Shown piece after piece: positions 17,543 through 25,764 of a DNA stretch of 64,000 nt. Numbering within the stretch: the first letter of the stretch is position 1; every line of letters starts with the position of its first letter. The stretch comes from Paracoccus wurundjeri (lineage in GTDB: Bacteria; Pseudomonadota; Alphaproteobacteria; Rhodobacterales; Rhodobacteraceae): assembly GCF_030678915.1 (NCBI RefSeq), contig NZ_JAUUTZ010000023.1:19923-83922 (forward strand), in the 5' to 3' direction. The notes below the pieces were generated by a model. The model did no database searches, was not told the DNA's origin, and saw nothing but the letters and a program-made list of their open reading frames with translations. The position numbers and the translations under genes are program-made.

Positions 17543-18043
17543 ATGAACAGGTTAAGCCAACATATACGAACGCTTTTGCGGGTCGGAACAGGGATTTCCT
17601 TTCTGGTCCTGATCATCGCGGTCGCCATTCAGGTATCCGCGCGCAATTTCGGCACATCGCCGGTCTGGACCGAGGAACTGGCGCGATACGCCCTGCTGTA
17701 TCTTGCCGGTTTCGGAACCGGGCTTGCGCTGCTGACGGGCGATCTGGTCAATGTCGATCTGGTCAGTGAAAGCCTTCCGGGGCGGTTTCCGTGGTTGCTG
17801 CGGCTCATATCGACGTTGCTGGTTCTGCCCTTCTGCCTGCTGCTTGTTCTGCCGGCCTGGAAATTCACGAGTATCGGCGCGATGCAGACCTCACCCGCAA
17901 TGGGAGTGCCGATGAATTACGTGCATGGCAGCATATTGCTGCTGCTGGTCGTGCTGGCTTTCGCTGCTCTGGCCCGCTGCATCGAGATGCTGACCGGCGC
18001 AAGCGACGGCCGACCTGAAAACCTGTCTGGAGAAATCGAATGA
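17543..18043 (+). CDS. TRAP transporter small permease (DctQ type)
   Basis: The 166-residue product has four hydrophobic segments and the family's conserved VWTEELARYALLYLAG stretch near residues 38-53. It forms the small membrane subunit that pairs with the large permease. Its stop overlaps the DctM start by four bases (ATGA). It starts behind AAAAGGTGACAC. Confidence 0.92.
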   Translation: MNRLSQHIRTLLRVGTGISFLVLIIAVAIQVSARNFGTSPVWTEELARYALLYLAGFGTGLALLTGDLVNVDLVSESLPGRFPWLLRLISTLLVLPFCLLLVLPAWKFTSIGAMQTSPAMGVPMNYVHGSILLLLVVLAFAALARCIEMLTGASDGRPENLSGEIE

Positions 18044-19314
18044 GCCTGGCGATTCTTGGCCTTGTGTTTGTCTTGGGCCTGCTGATCGGGATACCGGTGG
18101 CGGTGACGCTTGGGTTGTCTTCGATGGCCTATCTGCTGGTGAACGGCATGCCTCTGGTGGTCATCCCACAGAAAATGTTCGCGGGCATGGACAGCTTCGT
18201 CCTGCTGTGCATTCCCGGCTTTATCCTTGCGGGAAACCTGATGAACGGGGGCGGGATTACCGGGCGGATCATCCGCTTCGCGCAGGCCATGGTCGGCTGG
18301 ATTCGGGGCGGGCTGGCGCAAACCAATGTCGCCTCGTCGATGCTGTTCGGGGGCATTTCGGGCACGGCGGTCGCCGATGCCGCCTCGATCGGGGGGATGA
18401 TGATTCCCGGCATGAAAAGGGCTGGCTATCCGGGCGATTTCTCGGCTGCGGTCACGGCGGCATCCAGCACGGTGGGTCCGATCATTCCGCCCTCGGTGCC
18501 GATGATCATCGTCGGTTCACTATCCGGGATCTCGGTTGGGAAGATGTTCATCGCGGGGGCAATACCCGGTTTGCTGCTGGGCGGCACGATGATGGTAACG
18601 ACCTGGATCATCGCGGTTCGGCGCGATTTCCCCCGACAGGCATGGCAAGGCTGGCGCGAGCTTTGGCTGGCCTTTCTGGGGGCATTCTGGGCCTTGGCAA
18701 TGACCGCACTGATCGTCGGCGGGATGCTGTCGGGCTATGTCACGCCGACCGAGACTGCCGTCGTCGCCTCGCTTTACGCGGTGGTTGTGGGAATGTTCAT
18801 TTACCGCGAGTTGCCGCTGCGCAAGATCCCTGGCATCCTGATCGACAGCGCCGTCGGATCAGCGGGCATCCTTGCCCTTGTCGGCACCGCCAATGTCTTC
18901 GGTTGGATTCTGGTCAGCGAACAGATCCCGCAGATGATTGCCGGAGCGGTCCTGTCGGTCACCGATAACAAGCTTCTCGTGATCCTGCTGATCAATATCG
19001 TGCTGCTGCTCGTCGGCATGTTCATGGAGACGATCGCCGCATTGATCATCCTTTTCGTACCGCTACTGACATTAGCACAGGGCGTCGGGGTGGATCCGCT
19101 GCATTTTGCGGTCTTTATGGTGCTGAACCTGATGATCGGGCTGACCACGCCCCCGGTCGGGGTCTGCCTGTTTATCTGCGCCAATATCGCCCGGCTTCCG
19201 CTTGCCCCTGTCATCCGGGCGCTGCTACCTTATCTGGCGACGAATATCATCGTGCTGCTGCTGGTTTCCTATATCCCGGCGATCAGCACCTGGCTGCCCT
19301 CACTGATGGACTGA
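18040..19314 (+). CDS. TRAP transporter large permease (DctM type)
   Basis: The 424-residue product is almost wholly hydrophobic, with about 12 membrane segments. It has family motifs such as GGISGTAVADAASIGGMMIP (about 107-126) and FMETIAALIILFVP (about 327-340). It is the ion-coupled transport subunit. The next dehydrogenase gene begins six bases after its stop, so the enzymes are co-transcribed with the importer. Confidence 0.95.
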   Translation: MSLAILGLVFVLGLLIGIPVAVTLGLSSMAYLLVNGMPLVVIPQKMFAGMDSFVLLCIPGFILAGNLMNGGGITGRIIRFAQAMVGWIRGGLAQTNVASSMLFGGISGTAVADAASIGGMMIPGMKRAGYPGDFSAAVTAASSTVGPIIPPSVPMIIVGSLSGISVGKMFIAGAIPGLLLGGTMMVTTWIIAVRRDFPRQAWQGWRELWLAFLGAFWALAMTALIVGGMLSGYVTPTETAVVASLYAVVVGMFIYRELPLRKIPGILIDSAVGSAGILALVGTANVFGWILVSEQIPQMIAGAVLSVTDNKLLVILLINIVLLLVGMFMETIAALIILFVPLLTLAQGVGVDPLHFAVFMVLNLMIGLTTPPVGVCLFICANIARLPLAPVIRALLPYLATNIIVLLLVSYIPAISTWLPSLMD

Positions 19315-19320
19315 AGCAAT

Positions 19321-20361
19321 ATGACCGACTACGCCTGCCGCCTTCATGCGGCCCATGATCTGCGCGTCGAACAGGCTCCGGAAATCGCGCCGTCCGAGGG
19401 AGCGGCGATCATCCGTGTCGCGCGCGGCGGGATCTGCGGATCGGATCTGCATTATTATCACCATGGCGGATTTGGTGCCGTGCGCGTGCGCGAGCCGATC
19501 ATTCTGGGACATGAAGCCGCAGGAGTGGTCGAATCCGCGCCCGAAGGCTCGGGCCTTGCGCCCGGGCAGCTGGTGGCGCTGTCGCCCTCGCGCTCCTGCG
19601 GGACATGCGCGTTCTGCCGGGCGGGCCAGGAGCGGCATTGTCTGGAGATGCGCTTCAGCGGTTCGGCCATGCGGCTGCCGCATGAGGATGGGCTGTTCCG
19701 TAGCCGGCTCGCCCATCCCGCAACGCAATGCCTGCCCCTGCCTGAAAACATCACCGCGGCGGCGGCGGCGGGGGCCGAGCCGCTGGCCGTCTGTCTTCAC
19801 GCCTTGTCTGTCGCGCCTTCGCTTGAAGGGCGGCGGGTCCTGATCACCGGCGCGGGACCGATCGGCGCGATCTGCACCGCGCTGGCCCGGCTGCGCGGCG
19901 CGGCAGAGATCATCGTGACCGATGTGCAGGATTTTACGCTGGGTATCGCGGAAAAGCTGGGCGCGGACCGGGTGGTCAATGTCGCCGAGACATCTGACGG
20001 GTTACAGGATTACGGCACCGGCAAGGGCCGGATCGATGTGGTTCTGGAATGTTCGGCCAATCAGCATGCCATTGCGCAGGCCGTCGCCCTGCTGCGGCCA
20101 CAGGGCACGATGGTGCAGATCGGCGTGGGCGGGGATACACCCCTTCCGCTGAACCTGATTGTCAGCAAAGAGTTGCGTCTTGTCGGAACGCATCGCTTCG
20201 ACAGGGAATTCGCCGATGCCGTGCGCATGATTGGCGCGGGCGAGATCGACCTGTCGCCGATCGTGACGCAGGTGCTGCCCGCACAGGAGGCGGTGCGGGC
20301 CTTTGATCTTGCCGGGGACCGCATGCAGGCGGTGAAGGTGCAACTCGATTTCGAAGGTTAA
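19321..20361 (+). CDS. Zn-dependent polyol/hexonate dehydrogenase, L-idonate 5-dehydrogenase-like
   Basis: The 346-residue MDR enzyme has the catalytic-zinc motifs GICGSDLHYYHHGG (about 37-50) and GHEAAG (about 62-67), the structural-zinc cysteines CGTCAFC plus C (about 92-106), and the nucleotide loop GAGPIG (about 178-183). The DLHYYHHGGFG stretch resembles L-idonate 5-dehydrogenase and the related L-gulonate 5-dehydrogenase. Beside mannonate dehydratase, oxidation of L-gulonate at C5 to D-fructuronate, or of L-idonate to 5-ketogluconate, are the two best guesses. The substrate is inference. Confidence 0.85.
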   Translation: MTDYACRLHAAHDLRVEQAPEIAPSEGAAIIRVARGGICGSDLHYYHHGGFGAVRVREPIILGHEAAGVVESAPEGSGLAPGQLVALSPSRSCGTCAFCRAGQERHCLEMRFSGSAMRLPHEDGLFRSRLAHPATQCLPLPENITAAAAAGAEPLAVCLHALSVAPSLEGRRVLITGAGPIGAICTALARLRGAAEIIVTDVQDFTLGIAEKLGADRVVNVAETSDGLQDYGTGKGRIDVVLECSANQHAIAQAVALLRPQGTMVQIGVGGDTPLPLNLIVSKELRLVGTHRFDREFADAVRMIGAGEIDLSPIVTQVLPAQEAVRAFDLAGDRMQAVKVQLDFEG

Positions 20362-20364
20362 GGC

Positions 20365-20415
20365 CGGGGGCTTTGCGCCCCCGAACCCCCGCAAGGTATT
20401 TCAACAAAGAAGAAG
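20365..20415 (+). repeat. Hairpin plus intergenic repeat copy
   Basis: CGGGGGC at 20365-20371 pairs with GCCCCCG at 20377-20383 around a five-base loop. It is followed by a C-run and GCAAGGTATTT with CAACAAAGAAGAAG ending at 20415. The hairpin may act as a partial terminator between the dehydrogenase and mannonate dehydratase genes. It is one of several copies in the window. Confidence 0.65.
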
Positions 20416-20458
20416 GGCGGCCTGCGGTAGGGTCGCTCAGTCCGCTCAGGAGAACGAG

Positions 20459-21673
20459 ATGAGGCATACATGGCGATGGTTTGGTCCGAAGGATCTGGTT
20501 TCGGTCGATGATATGATGCAGGCGGGCGTGCGGGGCGTGGTAACCGCGCTGCATCACGTTCCGACCGGCACGATCTGGACGCCCGAAGAAATCGCGCTGC
20601 GGCAGGAGCAGATCTCGGTCATGAAGGACGGCGCGGCTTCCGGCCTGAAATGGGAAGTGGTCGAAAGCCTTCCGGTCAGCGAGGCGATCAAGACGCAAAG
20701 CGGCGACTGGCAGGCGCATATATCCAGCTGGATCGCCTCGATGCGGAACCTGCGGGATGCCGGAATCGAGGTGATCTGCTATAATTTCATGCCGGTGCTG
20801 GACTGGACCCGCACCGATCTTGCCTGGCGCCGGCCGAATGGCGCGACCTGCATGCGCTTCGATTTCATCGATTTCGCCGCATTCGATATTCACATCCTTC
20901 AGCGAAAAGAAGCCGCCGGGGAATTTCCCGAAGAGATCCGCGAAGAGGCCGCCCGCCGTTTCGCAGCAATGAGCGAGGCACGGCGCGCGCAGCTGGCCGA
21001 GAATGTGGTCTGCGGCCTGCCCGGCGCGGCAGAGCATTTTTCCTTGCAGGATGTGCGGGATCTTCTGGAAAGCTATGCGCCGGTCACGGATAAGGTCCTG
21101 CGCAGGAATTTCCACGATTTTCTGGAACAGGTCGCGCCGGTCGCGCAGGAAATCGGTGTCCGGCTGTGCTGCCATCCCGACGATCCGCCGTTCGGTTTGC
21201 TGGGTCTGCCCCGCGTCATGTCGACCGAGGCGGATTATGCCGAGCGCATGGCGGCGGTCGATCTGTCCGCGAACGGGATCACGCTTTGCGCGGGTTCGCT
21301 TGGCGCCCGGCCCGATAACGATCTGGTCGGGATGATGGAGCGGTTCGGCGCACGGGTTCATTTCGCGCATCTGCGCAATGTCCGGCGAGACAGCGACGCG
21401 ATCCGCGGTTCGTTCTTCGAGGATGAGCATCTTGGCGGGCAGACGGATATGGTGGCGCTGGTCGCCTCGATCCTGCGCGAGGAAGAACGGCGGCGGAAGG
21501 CGGGGCGCGAGGATGTCCTGATCCCCATCCGGCCGGATCACGGACAGGATATCCTTGACGATCTGGGACGGGGCGGCCAGCCGGGTTATCCCGCGATCGG
21601 GCGCCTCAAGGGGCTGGCAGAGCTTCGCGGGGTCGAAATGGCCCTGAGCCATACCGCCATCCGGCAGGGCTGA
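20459..21673 (+). CDS. uxuA: Mannonate dehydratase
   Basis: The 404-residue product begins with WRWFGPKDLVSVDDMMQAG and VVTALHHVPTG, the typical start of the UxuA family. It contains the expected metal-site Cys/His segment CCHPDDPPFGLLGLPR (about 238-253) and the late HLRNV and EDEHLGG. It removes water from D-mannonate to give 2-keto-3-deoxygluconate. Enzymes for the flanking steps (mannonate oxidoreductase, KDG kinase, KDPG aldolase) are not in the window unless an SDR or MDR nearby does the first. It ends five bases from the convergent Lrp gene. Confidence 0.94.
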   Translation: MRHTWRWFGPKDLVSVDDMMQAGVRGVVTALHHVPTGTIWTPEEIALRQEQISVMKDGAASGLKWEVVESLPVSEAIKTQSGDWQAHISSWIASMRNLRDAGIEVICYNFMPVLDWTRTDLAWRRPNGATCMRFDFIDFAAFDIHILQRKEAAGEFPEEIREEAARRFAAMSEARRAQLAENVVCGLPGAAEHFSLQDVRDLLESYAPVTDKVLRRNFHDFLEQVAPVAQEIGVRLCCHPDDPPFGLLGLPRVMSTEADYAERMAAVDLSANGITLCAGSLGARPDNDLVGMMERFGARVHFAHLRNVRRDSDAIRGSFFEDEHLGGQTDMVALVASILREEERRRKAGREDVLIPIRPDHGQDILDDLGRGGQPGYPAIGRLKGLAELRGVEMALSHTAIRQG

Positions 21674-21678
21674 CCCGC

Positions 21679-22146
21679 TTAGCCAAGCGCGCCCAGCGGA
21701 CCGGGCAGCCGTTCCTCTGACAGCATCACATTTGCCTCAACCTGCCCAACGCCGGGCAGGGTCATGATGCGGCGGCGCAGGATACGCTCGAAATCGCTGA
21801 TGTCCCGGGCGATGATCCGCAGGCGGTAATCGAACTGCCCCAGCACATGCTGGACCGTCTGCACCTCGGGGATGGCGGTGACGGCGCGTTCGAATTCATC
21901 CAGCGAGGTGCGCCCCTTGGCGGCAAGGCGCACGCCCAGAAAAACCGTCACGCCGAAGCCCAGCGCGGCGTTGTCCACCACCACGCGCCGCCCGGCAAGA
22001 ATACCCGATTCGCGCAGTTTGCGGATCCGCCGCCATGCCGCCGATTGCCCGATACCGACACTGCGCCCGATCTCGGCCGCGCTTCGGGTCGCGTCTGCCG
22101 CCAGAATGCGCAGAATCGCCAGATCGGTCTGGTCCAGCCCGCTCAT
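21679..22146 (-). CDS. Lrp/AsnC-family regulator (first of a pair)
   Basis: The 155-residue product has an N-terminal helix-turn-helix (SAAEIGRSVGIGQSAAWRRI, about 20-39) and a C-terminal RAM effector domain (VLGQFDYRLRIIARDISDFE, about 106-125). The ATG at 22146 overlaps the stop of the upstream Lrp gene as ATGA, so the two are translationally coupled. Paired Lrp paralogues can form mixed oligomers. Amino-acid sensing is the family's usual job; the divergent ilvC suggests branched-chain control. Confidence 0.93.
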   Translation of the reverse strand: MSGLDQTDLAILRILAADATRSAAEIGRSVGIGQSAAWRRIRKLRESGILAGRRVVVDNAALGFGVTVFLGVRLAAKGRTSLDEFERAVTAIPEVQTVQHVLGQFDYRLRIIARDISDFERILRRRIMTLPGVGQVEANVMLSEERLPGPLGALG

Positions 22147-22598
22147 AGGGCCAATTCCGCGCTGTCTTTGATGGTCGAGACCAGCATCAGGGCATCGCTG
22201 TCGGAAACATGCGGCAAGGTCAGGATCCGGTCGCGGTAGATCTGCTGCCAATGCGCCATATCGCGGGCAATCACCGACAGACGCAGATCGACGCTGCCCA
22301 GGAATGTCTGGATTTCGGTGACTTCCGGCACCTCGCGCGCGGCGGCGATGAATTCGTCGAATGCGCGGGGATCCGTCTTGTCCAGGGTGAAGCGCAGACT
22401 TACCTCGACCTCCCAGCCGAGGGCGCGCCAGTCTACACGGTTCTGAATCGCCGGGATCACGCCCGCCTCGCGCATCCGCTCAAGCCGCCGCCACAGGCTT
22501 GCCGTGGTCACGCCCGCCCGCCGGGCCAGAACGGCATTCGGTGCGTCCGGATCGGCAAGCAGATGTCGCAATATGCGCCGATCGCTCATATCGGGCAT
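22143..22598 (-). CDS. Lrp/AsnC-family regulator (second of a pair)
   Basis: The 151-residue product has the helix-turn-helix segment NAVLARRAGVTTASLWRRLE (about 21-40) and a RAM domain (FLGSVDLRLSVIARDMAHW, about 99-117). I chose the ATG at 22598; a TTG at 22610 behind AGGTGAGTAA is an alternative. The protein is about 30 percent similar by eye to its downstream partner. It lies divergent from ilvC, with operator-like sequences in between. Confidence 0.92.
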   Translation of the reverse strand: MPDMSDRRILRHLLADPDAPNAVLARRAGVTTASLWRRLERMREAGVIPAIQNRVDWRALGWEVEVSLRFTLDKTDPRAFDEFIAAAREVPEVTEIQTFLGSVDLRLSVIARDMAHWQQIYRDRILTLPHVSDSDALMLVSTIKDSAELAL

Positions 22599-22599
22599 G

Positions 22600-22652
22600 A
22601 ATTTTTCCAATTACTCACCTGTATGGCATGAAAATTATCCAATGATGCCATA
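22600..22652. promoter_or_regulatory. Candidate Lrp operators between the Lrp pair and ilvC
   Basis: TATGGCAT at 22622-22629 and ATGCCATA at 22645-22652 form a perfect eight-base inverted repeat with a 15-base spacer. In addition, TCCAAT occurs at 22606-22611 and 22638-22643, 32 bases apart, which is close to three helical turns; each follows a T/A-rich stretch. Lrp proteins bind AT-rich, phased sites and wrap DNA, so these are reasonable candidates. Confidence 0.55.
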
Positions 22653-22725
22653 ATTCGAGAAAAATGAACATCCCTGCCGTTACTCTGGGTCTATAACCCG
22701 ATCATCAGACAGGAAAGGACCAGAT

Positions 22726-23748
22726 ATGCGCGTTTACTATGATCGTGATTGCGATGTGAACCTGATCAAGGACAAGAAGGTGGCGATCCTCGGCTATGGC
22801 AGCCAGGGTCATGCCCATGCGCTTAACCTGCGCGACAGCGGCGCCAAGAATGTCGTGATCGCCCTGCGCGAGGGCAGCCCCTCGGCGGCCAAGGCCGAAG
22901 CGGAAGGGCTGAAGGTGATGGGCATTGCCGAGGCCGCCGCCTGGTGCGACCTGATCATGTTCACCATGCCGGATGAATTGCAGGCAGAAACCTACCGCAA
23001 ACATGTCCATGACAATCTGCGCGAAGGTGCTGCGATTGCCTTCGCCCACGGGCTGAATGTGCATTTCGGCCTGATCGAGCCGAAACCGGGCGTCGATGTG
23101 ATCATGATGGCTCCGAAGGGTCCCGGCCACACGGTACGCGGCGAATATGTCAAGGGCGGCGGCGTTCCCTGCCTTGTTGCCGTGCATAACGATGCCTCTG
23201 GCAAAGCCATGGATCTGGGCCTGTCCTATTGCTCGGCCATCGGCGGCGGACGTTCGGGGATTATCGAGACGAATTTCCGCGAGGAATGCGAAACCGATCT
23301 GTTCGGTGAACAGGCGGTACTGTGCGGCGGTCTGGTCGAACTGATCCGCATGGGCTTCGAGACGCTGGTCGAAGCCGGGTACGAGCCGGAAATGGCCTAT
23401 TTCGAATGCCTGCACGAGGTCAAGCTGATCGTCGACCTGATCTATGAGGGCGGCATCGCCAACATGAATTACTCGATCTCGAACACCGCTGAATATGGCG
23501 AATATGTCAGCGGCCCGCGCATCCTGCCCTATGATGAGACCAAGGCGCGGATGAAGGCGGTACTGCGTGATATCCAGTCCGGCAAATTCGTCCGCGATTT
23601 CATGCAGGAAAACGCCGTCGGGCAGCCGATGTTCAAGGCGACGCGCCGTATCAATGACGAGCATCAGATCGAACAGGTCGGCGCGAAACTGCGTGAAATG
23701 ATGCCCTGGATCAGCAAGGGCAAGATGGTTGACCGCAGCCGCAACTGA
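22726..23748 (+). CDS. ilvC: Ketol-acid reductoisomerase
   Basis: The 340-residue product is a class I KARI. It has the NADPH loop GYGSQGHAHALNLRDSG (about 24-40), the proton-shuttle His in FAHGLNVHFG (about 106-115), APKGPGHTVRGEY (about 129-141), and the magnesium-binding EECETDLFGEQ block and CLHE near residues 185-229. It converts acetolactate or acetohydroxybutyrate to the dihydroxy acid in valine, isoleucine and leucine synthesis. The start has AGGAAAGGACC. A strong terminator follows directly. Confidence 0.98.
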   Translation: MRVYYDRDCDVNLIKDKKVAILGYGSQGHAHALNLRDSGAKNVVIALREGSPSAAKAEAEGLKVMGIAEAAAWCDLIMFTMPDELQAETYRKHVHDNLREGAAIAFAHGLNVHFGLIEPKPGVDVIMMAPKGPGHTVRGEYVKGGGVPCLVAVHNDASGKAMDLGLSYCSAIGGGRSGIIETNFREECETDLFGEQAVLCGGLVELIRMGFETLVEAGYEPEMAYFECLHEVKLIVDLIYEGGIANMNYSISNTAEYGEYVSGPRILPYDETKARMKAVLRDIQSGKFVRDFMQENAVGQPMFKATRRINDEHQIEQVGAKLREMMPWISKGKMVDRSRN

Positions 23749-23754
23749 TCATGG

Positions 23755-23780
23755 AAAAGGGGGCTTCGGCCCCCTTTTTT
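23755..23780 (+). terminator. Rho-independent terminator of ilvC
   Basis: AAAAGGGGGC and GCCCCCTTTTTT form a G/C stem capped by a TTCG-type loop (GGGGGCTTCGGCCCCC) with a six-base T-run. It lies seven bases after the ilvC stop. The A-run on the other side would also let it serve the convergent NrsF-type gene. Confidence 0.95.
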
Positions 23781-23813
23781 CTGGCAGTCAGATAAAACGT
23801 TAACCGCCCGCCA

Positions 23814-24449
23814 CTACCAGCGAAGCAGCCGTCTGCCCGCAATCGCACCGATCGCGCCGACGATCAGTATCCCCAGACTGTACCAGACCAGAAAGAACAG
23901 CGGCGCATCTTCATTGCAATGCAGGGCATAGATAGCCGCAGCGAATCCCCCCACCGCCAGACCTGTGCAGGCCCCGCTCAGCCCGGGTGCAGGGCTTGCC
24001 CCGTCCCGCAGCACCCAAAGCGCAGTCCCCAGGGGCAGAATCGAAATGCCGATAATCGAGGTCAGGCAAACGACGCGCGAATTGCCCCGAATACCCGGCA
24101 TAAGCTGGTCAGCGGGGGTTCCCATGATCGACAACAGCAGCCACAGCGCCGCCGCCGCTCCGACCGCAGCCGCGGTCCACAGAATGGGAACCCGCAAGGT
24201 GACCGGGCGGGTCAATGCCATCGCGGCAAGCAGCGCCGGTATCGCGCTTCCCAGCGGCAGCACCCATTTCATCGCTGTGACCGGAGTGGACATGGCTTGC
24301 AGCAGATCTTCACGAATGCCCAATATCAGCAGCGCAATAGCCGCCGCCGCCATTAGCCACAGCCCCGCCATTCCCAGAATACGCGGCGCGATCGGGCGCG
24401 GTGGCGTATCATCAAAGGCAAGCACAGGGATCAGTTGATCGGTTCTCAT
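23814..24449 (-). CDS. NrsF/DUF1109-type membrane anti-sigma factor
   Basis: The 211-residue product starts at the ATG at 24449, overlapping the sigma gene's stop. It has six hydrophobic segments after a short cytoplasmic N-terminus (MRTDQLIPVLAFDDTPPRP), the layout of the NrsF (DUF1109) anti-sigma family. Two cysteines late in the protein (in VVCLTS and ALHCNED) may serve in sensing; cysteines are important for NrsF in Caulobacter. It would hold the ECF sigma factor at the membrane until metal or oxidant stress. Confidence 0.82.
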   Translation of the reverse strand: MRTDQLIPVLAFDDTPPRPIAPRILGMAGLWLMAAAAIALLILGIREDLLQAMSTPVTAMKWVLPLGSAIPALLAAMALTRPVTLRVPILWTAAAVGAAAALWLLLSIMGTPADQLMPGIRGNSRVVCLTSIIGISILPLGTALWVLRDGASPAPGLSGACTGLAVGGFAAAIYALHCNEDAPLFFLVWYSLGILIVGAIGAIAGRRLLRW

Positions 24450-25009
24450 AGCCCTTCCTCCCGGCGGATGGCGGCAAGACGTTTCAACGCGCGATGCAGC
24501 GCCACGCGCAGCGCCCCCGGGGCAAGTCCAAGACGGCGGCCACATTCATCATTTCCGTGCCCATCCAGCGCAAGACAGCGCAGCAATGCCGCGTCGCGTT
24601 CCGGAAGGCGATCGATCAGCGTTTCGGCGTCACGGCTTTCCATCGGATCGGTTTCGGGTTCCGCCTGAGGCAGATCCGCGAATGCGTCGACCGGCATCGA
24701 GATTTCCCGGCCATTCCGCCGAAAGGCGTCGATCACCTTGTGCCGTGTGATCGCATAAACCCATGGGCGTAGCGGCAATTCGGGATTCCAGGTCCCCCGC
24801 TTCAGATGAATCGCCATCAATGTATCCTGCACGACATCCTCACACCAATCACTTCCCATGCCGGAGGCACGCGAACGAACAATCCCGCGCAATACCGGCG
24901 CCATTTCCGCCAACAGCCGCCGATAGGCCGCGGCATCACCATGCAGGGCCGCCCGCATCAATTCCGACCAGTCGGATTTATGTGCCGACACGGTTTTTTC
25001 GTCCTGCAT
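24446..25009 (-). CDS. ECF sigma factor
   Basis: The 187-residue product has sigma region 2 (DWCEDVVQDTLMAIHLKR and PLRPWVYAITRHKVIDAFRR, about 54-100) and region 4 with a helix-turn-helix (ECGRRLGLAPGALRVALHRA, about 155-174). It overlaps the anti-sigma gene as ATGA. The pairing with a DUF1109 protein matches SigF/NrsF of Caulobacter, which responds to heavy metals and oxidants. A promoter matching an ECF consensus lies just upstream, so it probably drives its own expression. Confidence 0.93.
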   Translation of the reverse strand: MQDEKTVSAHKSDWSELMRAALHGDAAAYRRLLAEMAPVLRGIVRSRASGMGSDWCEDVVQDTLMAIHLKRGTWNPELPLRPWVYAITRHKVIDAFRRNGREISMPVDAFADLPQAEPETDPMESRDAETLIDRLPERDAALLRCLALDGHGNDECGRRLGLAPGALRVALHRALKRLAAIRREEGL

Positions 25010-25022
25010 CTCTCAAACCTAA

Positions 25023-25050
25023 CTTACGTTACCTGCACCAATATCGTTAC
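25023..25050 (-). promoter_or_regulatory. Candidate ECF-type promoter of the sigma gene
   Basis: Read on the minus strand, GTAACG (25045-25050) and CGTAAG (25023-25028) are separated by 16 bases, the usual geometry for ECF sigma promoters with an AAC-containing -35 and a CGT-type -10. It lies 14 bases before the start codon of the ECF gene, implying a very short leader and autoregulation. Confidence 0.5.
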
Positions 25051-25128
25051 GCATGATGTCACGAAAACGGCCGCACTCACAAACAGGTGATATCGCTTGG
25101 CCGGCTTCCGACCGCGGATCGTGCCGGA

Positions 25129-25638
25129 TTACCGGGCATTCCGCCGCGCCAGCTTGACCGATTTCTGCACTAAAAGCTTGCGGCGCAAAGGCGACAGGTG
25201 ATCGACGTAAAGCCGCCCGTTCAGATGGTCGATCTGATGCTGTACGCTGGTCGCCCAGAGCCCGATGAAATCCCGCTCTTCCGTTTCCCCGGTATCGTTC
25301 ATGAAACGCACCGTAACCGCCCGGGGCCGCTCGATCCGGGCGAAAACGCCGGGCAGGTTCGGGCTGGCCTCGTCGTGGCTGCGCAGCTTCACGCTGGCAT
25401 GCAGGATCTCGGGATTGGCCATCCGCACCGCTTCCCGACGGGTCTGCGACGCGTCCACAACCGCAAGCCGCAGCATGATCCCGATCTGGGGCGCGGCCAG
25501 CCCGACTCCGGGCATTGCCTCCATCGTCTCGATCATGTCGTCCCAGATCATCCGCACCGTCTCGGTCACCGCCTCGACCGGCTCGGCCGGGATATGCAGG
25601 CGGCGATCCGAATATGGCAGGAAAGCCCGGACTGTCAT
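25129..25638 (-). CDS. Degenerate peptide-deformylase-like protein
   Basis: The 169-residue product keeps the first deformylase motif (GVGLAAPQIG, about 45-54) and the overall fold. It has lost the second: where the intact neighbour has EEGCLSIP this has DEASPNLP, so the metal-binding Cys is Ser. In the third motif HELDH reads HQIDH, so the catalytic Glu is Gln. The two metal-ligand histidines remain. It is therefore unlikely to remove formyl groups and may be a regulator or binding protein. A GTG at 25647 is an alternative start. The intact def lies 126 bases upstream on the same strand. Confidence 0.88.
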   Translation of the reverse strand: MTVRAFLPYSDRRLHIPAEPVEAVTETVRMIWDDMIETMEAMPGVGLAAPQIGIMLRLAVVDASQTRREAVRMANPEILHASVKLRSHDEASPNLPGVFARIERPRAVTVRFMNDTGETEERDFIGLWATSVQHQIDHLNGRLYVDHLSPLRRKLLVQKSVKLARRNAR

Positions 25639-25764
25639 CCACCGCACCTGTCATCAGCCGGAAGCCCGATCTGCTTTTCTTTCATCCCGATATCCCGGGA
25701 CGTGGGGCAAGGCCCTGGCCGCCGCAGAGCGCAGTTCCGACGCATCCCCGCGGAACCCCCATCC

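Noticed and set aside
20162..21652. A 496-codon minus-strand frame opposite uxuA
   Set aside because: The opposite strand encodes a full-length, motif-bearing mannonate dehydratase; this is its shadow.
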